DNA from: Dactylosporangium vinaceum
Lineage (GTDB): Bacteria; Actinomycetota; Actinomycetes; Mycobacteriales; Micromonosporaceae
Length of the DNA stretch: 64,000 nt
NCBI RefSeq assembly: GCF_019904175.1
Contig: NZ_CP061913.1
Span: forward strand, 186,001-250,000
Direction of reading: 5' to 3'
The position numbers and the translations under genes were made by a program. The notes below the pieces were generated by a model. It worked only from the letters and a program-made list of their open reading frames with translations, did not search any database and was not told where the DNA came from. Positions 17,433-26,056 of this stretch are shown here, in pieces (the first letter of the stretch is position 1; the number at the start of each line of letters is the position of its first letter).

Positions 17433-18272
17433 CGTATGCCCTTCGCGGTAAGGAGTGGGCGCTGTCCCACTCCTCACGCGATGTCATTCGTCACCCGCCG
17501 CCACCTCGGATCGGCGCAGGTCGCCCGCCGCGGCAGACCCCCGCCCGCCGCACCGACTCCAGCCTCCGCACCCGCCGATCAGTACACCGGCCCGCGTCAA
17601 CCACCATTCACCGCCGCGCCCAGCCAACGCGCCGCGCCGCGCCCAGCTACGACGGCGTGGCCGACCTGCCCCGCAAGGACGGCACCGGCTTCGTCCAGTA
17701 CGGCGGCTTCGCCACGGAAAAGGGCGGCGACCCGCCACCGCGCCACGCTGCGCCCAGCCACCGCGCCACGCCGCGCCGAGCCAGTGCGCCGCGCCCAGCC
17801 ACCGCGCCACGCCGCGCCGAGCCAGTGCGCCGCGCCCAGCCAACGCGCTGCGCCGAGCCAGTGCGCCGCGACTGGCCAATGCGCTGCGCCGAGCCAGTGC
17901 GCCGCGACTGGCCAGTGCGCCGCGGCCGGCCGCACGAACGCAATCGGGCATTTGGCGCGGGCGAGCCGCACGGCGCGATGCGCTGGACGGACGCGACCAG
18001 GCACTGGAGCGCGCACGAATCGCACGGCGCGATCAGCCCCGCGTATGCGCCCGGCCGCGGGTGGGTTCGACCCGGCGGTCGTTTTGAGCGGGAAGGTTCG
18101 TTTCGTCCCAGGGTTGTCAGTTCGGTCCGGATGGGCTGTCGCAGGCCGGGGCGTTGCGGCTGGCCGTCCGCAAGTGCGCAGCCAGCCGCAGCGTTATGTC
18201 GACGGCGGTTGTCTCAGCACTGACGGAGCACGGAGCACGGGAGACGCTCGCCGGTTCAGCCGCCGGTTGCCG
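17433..18272. other. Intergenic region with no supported gene
   Basis: About 840 bases between two minus-strand genes. All open frames here are low-complexity (Ala/Arg/Pro or Ala-His-Trp-Leu) and follow the tandem repeat at 17757-17925. No RNA gene, transposase or clear promoter was recognised. The rarD promoter should lie just above 17432. Confidence 0.55.
17757..17925. repeat. Tandem repeat, 41/41/36/36-base units
   Basis: Successive units begin with GCCA at 17757, 17798, 17839, 17875 and 17911. Each carries the core GCCGAGCCAGTGCGCCGCG. The first two units are 41 bases and nearly identical; the next two are 36 bases and nearly identical. Degenerate copies extend left to about 17732. The array sits in non-coding DNA. 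Confidence 0.85.
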
Positions 18273-18860
18273 TCAGCGGTAGTCGCCGTAGCCCTGGTCG
18301 CGGTTGCCGTAACCCTGCTGGCCGCCACCGCGGTTCCCGTAGCCCCGGTCGCCGCCGTAGCCCTGCTGCCCGCCGCCGTAGCCCTGCTGGCCGCCGCGGT
18401 CGTAGCCCTGCTGGTAGCCGCCGTACTGCTGCTGTTGCGGGCGCTGCGGAGGGCGCCGGTCGTAGTCGTCGCGGCGGCGCTTCTTGTCCTTGCCGTCGGG
18501 CACGAAGAAGTTGAGCAGCCAGCTCACGATGCCGATGAAGAGGGCCCCCAGGACGGCCGTGGGCCAGAACTTGTCGACGTGGAACGGCAGGTCGAGCGTC
18601 TCGGCAATCTTGCTCGTGAGCAGCAGCAGCGCGCCGTTGACGACGAGCGAGATCAGTCCCAGGGTGAGGACGTACGCAAAGCACCCGATCGTCTTGATGA
18701 TCGGCCGCAGCACCGCGTTGACGACCCCGAAGATCGCCGCCACCGCGATGAGCGTGAGGACCTTCTTCCCGGTGTCGCCAGAAACCGTGATTCCCGAGAT
18801 CACGAACGTCGCCAGCCAGACCGTGAACGCACTCACGGCGAGCCGGATCAGGATTCCCAT
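18273..18860 (-). CDS. YvlD/phage-holin-4-like membrane protein with Gly/Tyr/Gln-rich tail
   Basis: Residues 1-120 hold four hydrophobic segments (about 4-24, 34-55, 60-82 and 100-120) with VVNAVLRPIIK and SLVVNGALLLLTSKI, the signature of the Phage_holin_4_2/YvlD family of small inner-membrane proteins. A basic stretch GKDKKRRRDDYDRR follows. Residues 140-195 are almost only Gly, Tyr, Gln, Arg and Asp, with repeats such as GGQQGYGG. The tail should be cytoplasmic if the topology is N-in with four helices. Despite the family name there are no phage genes nearby. Function is unknown. Confidence 0.82.
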   Translation of the reverse strand: MGILIRLAVSAFTVWLATFVISGITVSGDTGKKVLTLIAVAAIFGVVNAVLRPIIKTIGCFAYVLTLGLISLVVNGALLLLTSKIAETLDLPFHVDKFWPTAVLGALFIGIVSWLLNFFVPDGKDKKRRRDDYDRRPPQRPQQQQYGGYQQGYDRGGQQGYGGGQQGYGGDRGYGNRGGGQQGYGNRDQGYGDYR

Positions 18861-18905
18861 GCCGGTGATCGTGCCACGCCCGAGCCAGCCCGGAACACCC
18901 CGCTA

Positions 18906-20819
18906 TCACCCCATCTCCCCCTGAGATCGGCGTGGACGGCGGGTGCGGGGACGGGCGCGGGCGGGGCCGCCGATGAGTTGGTGCTCGAGCGGGGTCGTCG
19001 CGAGGTGGGTCCAGCGGACGGTCTGGCGGTTGGCGATCACGGCGACCATCGCGGTCTCGATGTGGATGAGCCACTCCCGGGACTCGCCCAGGCCCAGGGT
19101 GTCGGCGGCCAGGGTGGCCACGGGCGGGGTCAGGGGCTGCAGCACGGTGAGGTCGGCGCGGGTCAGCAGGTCGGTGTCGGTCGGCGTCAGCTCGTCGCGC
19201 AGGAACAGCAGCGTCCGCCAGGGCGACTCCGGGACCGGGGCGACGCGGCCCGGCACCGGCCCGACGTCGACCACCAGCAGCTGCGGCGACATGGCCGTGG
19301 CCGGTGGAGGCTCGGGCACTCGCCCCGCCGGGATGAGGCCGAGCGACTCCACGCTGCCGAGAGCCCGCAGCAACGGTTCCCACGCATATGGCCGCGACGA
19401 CTGCACCAGAACCCGCCCACCGACGGCCAGGGCCCGCAGCACGACCATCTGTGCGCACCGCAGCCCCCCGATCACGGCGACCCGCGTCGGCTCCGGCCGG
19501 AACAGCCGGACGACGAGCGGCTGGCCGTGCCGATTGACCCCCAGCATGACGCCGTCGCCACCCACCACCGGTGTCGCCGCCGCCAACCGGTCGCCGCCGA
19601 CGGACGGCCCATCGCGCCCGGCGACGAGCCCGGCCAGCACCGCGGCATCCCGGGGCGCGCCGCCACCCAGGGGCAACGTCGCCGCCAGCCCGTCGAGCCG
19701 CGGGCCCTCGAACGGCACCACCTGAGCGCCGGCCGCCTCCGCCAGCCGCTGCAGGGCCGTGACGCTCTGCGCGAGGGTCGCCTCGTCCACCGCCGCAAGC
19801 CGTACCGTCAGCTCGGCCCGGACGGGAGGCCGCTCCACCACCGCAGTCGACCCGCCGCCCGCCGAACCTGACAGATCGGACGCCACGGTCCCTCCCGCGC
19901 TCGCGGAGGCGAGCCCGAGATCGGCTTCAGCGAATGCGGGAGGTGCGGCCGAACGGACTCGATGCGCATCTTTTGTGCGGCCGGCGAACTGCGCGGTGAG
20001 CGAGACGGTGCTCGCCGCCGCCGGCAGCATCGGCAGCCACTCGAACAGCTGACCCAGCTCGGGCCCCACCTGTATTCGGAACACTGCCTGGCGCCGCCCG
20101 CCGACCTCCAGCCCGGACCCCGTCGCCCGGACCGGATGGTCGGGATCGTGCTGCGCCGCCTCGCCCAGGGCGGTCAGCGCCGGCTGCGCCGCGAGCGGCC
20201 GAGCCGCAAGCCCGGCCCCGATGACCAGCCGGCTGATCCGGCGCACGGCCAGCAGCAGCGTCTCGGCCAGGTCGGCCCGCCGAAATCCGCCGGCCCGCCG
20301 CACCCGCACGGCGATGTGCACCCGCTGGTGCGCGAAGAGCCGGCCGTTGGTGAGTTGGCGATAGGACTCGGCCGAAGGCGCCGTCGCCGGTGTCGTGGGG
20401 GCCGCGGCCGTGCTGATCAGCAGCTGGACGCAAACCTCGGGTAAGTCGGGAGCCGGTGGCGGCAGCAGCGCACGCAGTGGCGGCAGGGGCGCCGGGGCGG
20501 CGCCGAGCAGCGCCGATACGTCTCCCACGCGTATGAGTGCGACGAGGCCGTCGGCGTCCTCGAGTGTTCCCATGTCCGCCTCGTCCACGGCGATGGCCGA
20601 AACCGACACATCGGGCCGCACGAGGGCGAGCAGCTGCCCGTTTCCGGTGCCGGTCGGCAGGCTCGCTGTGGATCGTGGGCCGGGTCGCAGTACCCCCGAA
20701 ATAAGCATCACCAGCGCCAACGGCAGGCCGGCGTAGGGCCACAGTCCACCGGCGGCCCAGGCTATGGCCGCAAGGGCGAGCGCCGCCTGGGCGAGCACTA
20801 TTCGCATGGCCGCCGACAT
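18906..20819 (-). CDS. eccE: Type VII secretion protein EccE
   Basis: EccE is a peripheral membrane component of the ESX secretion complex. The 637-residue product starts with two hydrophobic helices (ALALAAIAWAAGGLWPYAGLP and the following segment, residues 10-45). A large cytoplasmic domain follows that has low sequence conservation and is rich in Ala, Arg and Leu. I chose ATG 20819 because a GGGGGG-containing Shine-Dalgarno lies about 5 bases upstream. ATG 20873 is in frame but has none. It is divergent from eccB, the usual arrangement in related actinomycetes. Identification rests on N-terminal topology, length and the eccB/WXG100/mycosin neighbourhood more than on a catalytic motif. Confidence 0.78.
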   Translation of the reverse strand: MSAAMRIVLAQAALALAAIAWAAGGLWPYAGLPLALVMLISGVLRPGPRSTASLPTGTGNGQLLALVRPDVSVSAIAVDEADMGTLEDADGLVALIRVGDVSALLGAAPAPLPPLRALLPPPAPDLPEVCVQLLISTAAAPTTPATAPSAESYRQLTNGRLFAHQRVHIAVRVRRAGGFRRADLAETLLLAVRRISRLVIGAGLAARPLAAQPALTALGEAAQHDPDHPVRATGSGLEVGGRRQAVFRIQVGPELGQLFEWLPMLPAAASTVSLTAQFAGRTKDAHRVRSAAPPAFAEADLGLASASAGGTVASDLSGSAGGGSTAVVERPPVRAELTVRLAAVDEATLAQSVTALQRLAEAAGAQVVPFEGPRLDGLAATLPLGGGAPRDAAVLAGLVAGRDGPSVGGDRLAAATPVVGGDGVMLGVNRHGQPLVVRLFRPEPTRVAVIGGLRCAQMVVLRALAVGGRVLVQSSRPYAWEPLLRALGSVESLGLIPAGRVPEPPPATAMSPQLLVVDVGPVPGRVAPVPESPWRTLLFLRDELTPTDTDLLTRADLTVLQPLTPPVATLAADTLGLGESREWLIHIETAMVAVIANRQTVRWTHLATTPLEHQLIGGPARARPRTRRPRRSQGEMG

Positions 20820-20886
20820 ATCGCCCCCCGCCGATGAAGTGGACGGGCTTATCGTATGGCGCCGGTACGACATTTTTGGGGGGCCG

Positions 20887-22233
20887 ATGGCGTCGCGGCA
20901 GGACCAACTGCAGTCGTACCAGTTCGTGGTCCAGCGGGTGATCTCCGCGCTCGTCGTAAGGGAGCCCGACCCTGTTCAGCGGCCATTTCGGCGGGTACTC
21001 GGCGCCGTGCTGGTCGGGGTGCTGCTCTCCGCGCTCGGCGTGGGCGGGGCGGCCGCGCTGGCGGTGCTGCGGCCTGGGAGTTCTGGCAAATGGCGAAATG
21101 ACAAGGCTGTCATTGTCGAGGCGGAGTCGGGTGCATTGTTCGTGTACCGCGACGACGTCCTGCACCCCGTCCTCAATCAGGCATCGGCGCTGCTCATCCT
21201 CAATACGGCCGGGGCGGCGACGGTTGTCGTGCCGCGTTCGGCGCTGGCCGCGGCGCCGCGCGGGGAGAGCCTCGGCATCCCGGGCGCGCCGGCCTCACTT
21301 CCGCCGGCGGCCGCCCTGCGTAAAGATGCGTGGACGGTGTGCTCGACGCCTGACGGATCAGTGCTCTTCGTCGGCGGCGGCCCTTCAGGGGGTACCCCCG
21401 CCAAAGAAAAGGGAATTTTGGTGAACGGGCCGGACCGGCAGGCGTATCTGCTCTGGCGCGGGTTCAAGCACCTCATTCGCCAGCCTGGCGCGGTATTGCC
21501 GGCGCTGGTGTGGTCTTCCCGGCCGGTGGTCGAGGTGGCGCAGGCATTGCTGCACGCGATACCGAGCGGTACCGACCTCGCGATCCCCACCATTGTGGAC
21601 CGGGGCCGGACGGTCGCAGCCGGCAAAGTCGGCCAGGTATTTGCCGTAACCACCGGAGACCGCCAGGAAGCATTCGTCGTCACCGCGGACGGCTTGGCGT
21701 CGATCACACCGCTGCAGGCCCAATTACTGCTCGCGGCGCCGGAAACGCAGAGCGTCCAGCCCGGCGGCCGATCCCTGTCGCTGACGCCGGCGGATCTGAC
21801 CAAAATGGTCCCGAACGGTCAGGTCAAACCATTCGCCGTGGATCCGGGAGGCGAAGGAGCGCTACCGGCGGCACCGCCAGAACTGCTTGAAAGCCACTTC
21901 CGATTTATTTGTACCGCCAGTGCCCTCACAATCGACCCGGAGCTCCCCGACCTCACCCACGCCCTGCGGACTCCCTCGGCCACAGCCGCCGGCGCGGTGC
22001 TGGCCGATCGCGTCGTGGTGCCGGCGGGAAGCGGTGCCCTCGTGCGCACGGACACCGGCGTGCTCACCCTGGTCACCGACCTCGGAAAGCGTCACGCAAT
22101 ACCGTCACCCGACGTGCTGGGCGCCCTCGGATACGCCGGCGTGCAGCCGGCCACGATACCTGCCGCAATTGTCGCACTCCTGCCCTCGGGCCCCGCGCTC
22201 GACCCGGCCGCGGCCAACGCGGTTGTTCAATAG
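20887..22233 (+). CDS. eccB: Type VII secretion protein EccB
   Basis: EccB is the ESX core component with a short cytoplasmic N-terminus, one membrane helix and a large periplasmic domain of R1-R4-type repeats. The N-terminus MASRQDQLQSYQFVVQRVISALV is the family signature. The helix lies near residues 36-60. The periplasmic part has NAPA-like segments such as LNTAGAATVVVPRSAL and VNNG-like tails. At 448 residues it is slightly shorter than most EccB proteins (about 480-500). ATG 20887 follows GGGGGG at 20878-20883. No EccC or EccD gene follows it; the convergent gene downstream is an adenine methylase. Confidence 0.92.
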   Translation: MASRQDQLQSYQFVVQRVISALVVREPDPVQRPFRRVLGAVLVGVLLSALGVGGAAALAVLRPGSSGKWRNDKAVIVEAESGALFVYRDDVLHPVLNQASALLILNTAGAATVVVPRSALAAAPRGESLGIPGAPASLPPAAALRKDAWTVCSTPDGSVLFVGGGPSGGTPAKEKGILVNGPDRQAYLLWRGFKHLIRQPGAVLPALVWSSRPVVEVAQALLHAIPSGTDLAIPTIVDRGRTVAAGKVGQVFAVTTGDRQEAFVVTADGLASITPLQAQLLLAAPETQSVQPGGRSLSLTPADLTKMVPNGQVKPFAVDPGGEGALPAAPPELLESHFRFICTASALTIDPELPDLTHALRTPSATAAGAVLADRVVVPAGSGALVRTDTGVLTLVTDLGKRHAIPSPDVLGALGYAGVQPATIPAAIVALLPSGPALDPAAANAVVQ

Positions 22234-23060
22234 TTCGTGAGCACCAGGTCAAAGCTCGCCCGGGCGGCCGCGCGCAGATTGATGTCGCGGCGAGTCGCCA
22301 TCCGGGTCGTGCGGAATCCGGCGTAAATTGCGCGGGTGGCGTCGGTGTCGCTGTTGGTCATGGTGAGCAGTACGCCGCGGGCCGAAGCCGCATGCATCTC
22401 CGCCGCCAGCCGCTCGTGATCGTCGTTTCGGAACTGGCCTGAGGTGTACCTTTTGAAATCCGCGAACCCGCCCTCCGGCAGATACGGCGGGTCCAGAAAC
22501 ACCCAGTCGCCGGCCTCCGCCTCGCGCAATGCATCGGCGAAGTCGCACAGGCGCACGTCGACTCCGGTGAGGGCTCGCGACGCTTCCAGAAGCGTTTCCC
22601 GCCGATAGTACGGCCGATCGTAAGCACCGTAAGGCGTGTTGAACAGGCCGCGCCGATTGACCCGCCACAGCCCCCGAAACGCCGTCTTGTTGAGATATAT
22701 CACGCGGGCCGCCCGCTCGACCGCGCCCAGTTCGGCGGGGTTTTGCCGGCGCACCAGGGCGAAGTTCTCGGGCGTATTCGCCATCGCGTCGAGGCGCGCC
22801 ATCACGGCCTCCGGCTGGGCGGCGACGGCCCGGAAACAGGCGACGAGTTCGGGGTTGGCGTCGGAGAGCACCGCCTTGGCCGGGTTCAGCTCGAAGAAGA
22901 CGGCGGCGCTGCCCATGAACGGTTCCCAGTAGCGGCCGGTGAACGGCGGGGCGGCCGCCACCAGCTGAGCGGCATAGCGCGTCTTGCCGCCGGCCCACTT
23001 GATGAACGACCGGACGTCCCCGCGTGAAGATCGCCCCGGCGCAGCCATGCCGGACATCAT
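22227..23060 (-). CDS. D12-class (Dam-type) N6-adenine DNA methyltransferase
   Basis: The 277-residue product has the SAM-binding motif FIKWAGGK at residues 19-26, YWEPFMGSAAVFFEL near 45 and the catalytic DPPY at 190-193, in the order typical of Dam/DpnIIA enzymes. It ends with VLTNY, as the family does. It transfers a methyl group to adenine N6; the recognition site cannot be read from sequence. No restriction endonuclease gene is nearby, so it looks like an orphan methylase, and it interrupts the ESX locus. ATG 23060 is chosen; no clear Shine-Dalgarno exists for 23060, 23057 or 23048. Its stop overlaps the eccB end by 7 bases on the other strand. A perfect DnaA box lies 20 bases upstream. 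Confidence 0.9.
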   Translation of the reverse strand: MMSGMAAPGRSSRGDVRSFIKWAGGKTRYAAQLVAAAPPFTGRYWEPFMGSAAVFFELNPAKAVLSDANPELVACFRAVAAQPEAVMARLDAMANTPENFALVRRQNPAELGAVERAARVIYLNKTAFRGLWRVNRRGLFNTPYGAYDRPYYRRETLLEASRALTGVDVRLCDFADALREAEAGDWVFLDPPYLPEGGFADFKRYTSGQFRNDDHERLAAEMHAASARGVLLTMTNSDTDATRAIYAGFRTTRMATRRDINLRAAARASFDLVLTNY

Positions 23061-23079
23061 AAAGGCGAAATGCCGGAAG

Positions 23080-23088
23080 TTATCCACA
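23080..23088 (+). promoter_or_regulatory. Perfect DnaA box (TTATCCACA)
   Basis: An exact match to the bacterial DnaA consensus, 20 bases upstream of the methylase start and about 150 bases before the first WXG100 gene. It could place DnaA in control of the methylase promoter. A single box is not an origin. Confidence 0.6.
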
Positions 23089-23235
23089 GGCTGGCATTGG
23101 GTCTGGTGGGGGGTCGTGGGGGGCGGATAGCGTCGGGGGCGTTCCGAGTTGGCCACGGGATTGTGCGGCGCCCGGTTGTTGATAACTGGTTCTTGAGATC
23201 AAGTGTGTCCGCTTCGAGAAACGGGGTGATCGCCG

Positions 23236-23562
23236 ATGGCGCAGACGACCCAGGCGCAGCAGGCCGAACTCAACTCGGCCGCGCAGCGGTTCGAACAGGT
23301 GAATGGCGAACTGCAAAGCATGCTCAACACGCTGATGCGCGAGCTCGAGGTGACCCGCGCGGGCTGGCAGGGCGCCGGCGGCCGGACGTTCGAGCAGGTG
23401 AAGATCGCGTTCCGCAACGACCAGGACGTCCTCAACCGCAACCTCCTGGAGACCTCCGAGGGCCTGCGCACCGCCGGCCGCAACTACGACGCCACCGACA
23501 CCGAGGCCGCGACCAACATCCGCCGCGCCGGCACCACCGACCTGTCCGCTCTCGGCGGCTGA
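23236..23562 (+). CDS. WXG100-family ESX substrate (first of pair)
   Basis: A 108-residue helical hairpin protein of the EsxA/EsxB type. The W-x-G turn is WQG at residues 44-46. The C-terminal secretion signal Y-x3-D/E is YDATD at 84-88. It has no signal peptide, as expected for export by ESX. It starts 14 bases before the next WXG100 gene and probably forms a heterodimer with that product. The pair lies between the methylase and the mycosin gene, consistent with a type VII locus. Confidence 0.93.
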   Translation: MAQTTQAQQAELNSAAQRFEQVNGELQSMLNTLMRELEVTRAGWQGAGGRTFEQVKIAFRNDQDVLNRNLLETSEGLRTAGRNYDATDTEAATNIRRAGTTDLSALGG

Positions 23563-23576
23563 ACCCGGAGGCTCAC

Positions 23577-23876
23577 ATGGACGACACGCTGGTAGTCGAC
23601 TTCGGCGCCCTGGAGCACGCCGGCCAATCCATCCAGGCCGCGCTGAACACCCTCCACGCCCGCCTGGACGAGGTATCCGACCTGGGCAAACGCCTCACCG
23701 CCAACTGGCACGGCGACGCCAAGGACGCGTACGCCCTGCGCCAGGCCAATTGGGAACGCGCCGGCGCTGACCTGGCCCAGATGCTCCGCGACGTGAAGGC
23801 CGGGGTCGAGGAGTCGATGCAGCGATACCAGGAGACGGAGGCCCGCAACACCCGCCTCTTCCCCGGCCAGGGCTGA
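23577..23876 (+). CDS. WXG100-family ESX substrate (second of pair)
   Basis: A 99-residue WXG100 protein with WHG at residues 44-46 and a secretion signal YQETE at 84-88. The turn and signal occupy the same positions as in the upstream partner, as expected for a matched pair. The ATG at 23577 has CCGGAGGCTCAC just before it. Both partners carry a Y-x3-D/E signal here; in many mycobacterial heterodimers only one does. No further gene is linked on this strand. Confidence 0.93.
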   Translation: MDDTLVVDFGALEHAGQSIQAALNTLHARLDEVSDLGKRLTANWHGDAKDAYALRQANWERAGADLAQMLRDVKAGVEESMQRYQETEARNTRLFPGQG

Positions 23877-24501
23877 CCTCCGCGCGCCCGGGCGAGGGCG
23901 GGGAGCGGACCGACGCGTCTACAGGCTGGCACAGCGCCTGCAGGGCCGGTCAACGCCTGGCGTGTCGCACGAAGTGCGGGAGGGCTGGCGCACCACAGGG
24001 GACTTCAGGCTGGCGGTCCTCGGAGGCTTCAGGGCGGGCGCGGCGGCCGATCTGAGCGGCGCTCCCCTCCGGGGGCGCCGTGGTGCGTGCTGGGCGTGGT
24101 GCGTGCTGGGCGTGGTGCGTGCTGGGCGTGGTGCGTGCTGGGCGTGGTGCGTGCTGGGCGTGGTGCGTGCTGGGCGTGGTGCGTGCTGGGGTCGGGCGAC
24201 GCGGGGCCGGCAGGCGGTTACGGCGGCGCGCTGTGTCAGAGATGAGCCAGAGCTGATGGTGCGCTGCCTTGCGCTGCGCTGGGGCGGGCTGCCTTGCGCT
24301 GCGCTGGCTCGGGCTGCTGAGTTGGCGAGGCCCGGCGGCGGCTGCGGGCTGGGGCTGGTCGGTGGTCCGCGGCGGCGCGTCAGGCTCGCGATGGGTGGGA
24401 GATGGTGAACGTCTGCCTGGGCCGGATCACGTAGCGCGTCTCCGAGCGCTGTGCCTCGGTGGCGGCGTTGAAGGTGGCAGGTATCTGCACTGTGGGTGCG
24501 G
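23877..24501. other. Intergenic region with minisatellite, no supported gene
   Basis: About 625 bases between the WXG100 pair and the convergent mycosin gene. The only structured element is the 16-base tandem array. The open frame at 23962-24408 just reads the array in three phases (a 16-residue Ala-Cys-Trp-rich period) and is not supported as a gene. Confidence 0.55.
24081..24190. repeat. 16-base tandem repeat, six exact copies plus a partial
   Basis: The unit TGGTGCGTGCTGGGCG repeats exactly from 24081 to 24176, then a partial copy diverges at 24191. The period is not a multiple of three and the identity is perfect, indicating recent expansion by slippage in non-coding DNA. Confidence 0.95.
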
Positions 24502-25809
24502 TTAAGGCTTTGGGTTGAGTAGGCCGGGGCGCCAGTTGCGGCGGCGGGCTCTTGGGATCACCGCGGCGAGTAGGGCGGACGCCGCGATCGCCGTCAGTCC
24601 CGTGAGTGCCCAGGTCAGGGTTCGGCGGGTTGCTGCTGACTCGGCGGTTGGGTTTGGCCTGGTGGGGGGCTGGTGCAGGGATTGGGGGGCCGGTTTGGGA
24701 GAGGCGTCTGTCCATTCGGTCAGGGCACGGTACGGGTTCAGTAGGCCCGCGCCGTAGCCGTCGCCGGACTGGCCGCCGTCGGCTGTGGCTTTCAGGTGGG
24801 CGGTTATCTGGGTGGCGGTCAGGTCGGGGCGGTACTGGCGGAGCAGGGCGGCTGTGGCTGAGACGAAGGGGGCGGCGAAGCTGGTGCCCTCCATCGTGGT
24901 CAGGCCGTCTGGCGTGGCCGTCGTCAGGATCTGGGTGCCCGGGGCCACCAGGTCGACGTACGAGCCCGTCTGGGAAGTGGCGGCCCGCTGGCCCTCCGGG
25001 GTGATCGAGCCGACGCCCAGGACGCCGTCGTACGCGGCTGGGTACGGGGTTTTGTTGCCCAGCTCCTTGTTGTTGCCAACGGCGGCTACCAGCACGACGT
25101 CGTTGTCCACGGCGTACTGCACGGCCTCGCGGATGGCTGGGTCGTCCGTGTACGAGACCAGGCTCAGGTTGATGACCTGCGCATGCCTGGTCACCGCGTC
25201 GCGGATGGCGTTGGCCAGAGCTGTGGGAGTACCACGGCGGCCGGTTGTTGTGCCGTTCTCGGCTTCGGTCTGCTCGGTCACGCGGAGGGCCAGGATGGTG
25301 GCGGCCGGGGCGAGGCCGTAGAACTTCGTGGCCGGCGTCGGGCGGGCGGCGATGATGCCGGCCACTGCCGTGCCGTGGCCTACGCAGTCGAGCGTGGAGC
25401 TGCCGCCGTCCAGCTGGTCGGGGCCGGGCTGGACGGCGTCCCTGAGCTGGGGGTTGCGGGCGTCCACGCCGGAGTCGATCACCGCCACCACAATGCCGTG
25501 GCCGTCGGCCAAGGCGTGCAGACGCGATTGGTCGTACCGCTGGGAAGCCCACGGCACCGCCGACGCCGACGGGGCCGGCTGCTTTGGCGGGCTCGGGCAC
25601 GTCGCCGGGGCTCGGGCGGCCGGGGCGAAAAGCGGTGCGCTTCCGCGAGCGGGTGGGGCATTGGCCGGGGCCCATGCGGTACCGGATGCCGTCCAAACGG
25701 TTTTTGTTGCCGACGGTGATTCTGTGATTACTGTTCGGCTCATAGTGGAAAAACCCGCAATGGCCGACAAAACCGTCAAAATGGACAGCGTTCGCCGGCG
25801 GCTTCGCAT
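24502..25809 (-). CDS. mycP: Type VII secretion-associated serine protease (mycosin)
   Basis: Mycosins are subtilisin-type proteases anchored outside the membrane that stabilise the ESX complex and cut some substrates. The 435-residue product has an N-terminal hydrophobic segment (about 7-25), then a linker to about residue 88. The catalytic triad is complete: Asp112 (AVIDSGVD), His145 (DCVGHGTAVAG) and Ser310 (EGTSFAAPFVSA), with the oxyanion-hole Asn247 (AAVGNN). A membrane helix near 392-412 and a short Arg-rich tail end it. Unusual for the family is the long unpaired linker with a single Cys at 71. It reads toward the WXG100 pair. Confidence 0.93.
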   Translation of the reverse strand: MRSRRRTLSILTVLSAIAGFSTMSRTVITESPSATKTVWTASGTAWAPANAPPARGSAPLFAPAARAPATCPSPPKQPAPSASAVPWASQRYDQSRLHALADGHGIVVAVIDSGVDARNPQLRDAVQPGPDQLDGGSSTLDCVGHGTAVAGIIAARPTPATKFYGLAPAATILALRVTEQTEAENGTTTGRRGTPTALANAIRDAVTRHAQVINLSLVSYTDDPAIREAVQYAVDNDVVLVAAVGNNKELGNKTPYPAAYDGVLGVGSITPEGQRAATSQTGSYVDLVAPGTQILTTATPDGLTTMEGTSFAAPFVSATAALLRQYRPDLTATQITAHLKATADGGQSGDGYGAGLLNPYRALTEWTDASPKPAPQSLHQPPTRPNPTAESAATRRTLTWALTGLTAIAASALLAAVIPRARRRNWRPGLLNPKP

Positions 25810-26056
25810 GGGGTGATGGTAGGGGTTTGGGCGTCGTTGAGCGGTCCCGGGCCAGGTCGCTGTCGTCCATCCTGACTGGTTCGGGCGTCGAACGGCCCGT
25901 ATGGGTGCCGCTATTGAGACAGCGCTGTGAGCGGTCGGCCTTCGATCGCTATGCTGGCCGGAGCGCTTGCCCGCGTCGCACCCCTCGAATTGCCGTGGCC
26001 ATATAGGTTAGGTTTCGGCGACGCGGCGGTTTCCGAGCCCGAAGAGGGGGTGGCCG

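Noticed and set aside
17455..18223. Protein-coding genes across the 36/41-base repeats
   Set aside because: All frames on both strands are low-complexity and follow the repeat period, with no ribosome-binding site or homolog pattern.
18273..18860. Prophage remnant because of the holin-family name
   Set aside because: The family is a common chromosomal membrane family in bacteria, and no phage genes occur nearby.
22227..23060. Restriction-modification system
   Set aside because: No endonuclease or specificity gene next to the methylase.
23962..24408. 148-residue frame with a repeated Ala-Cys-Trp-Cys pattern
   Set aside because: The pattern is simply the 16-base array read in three phases. 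No start signal or family match.
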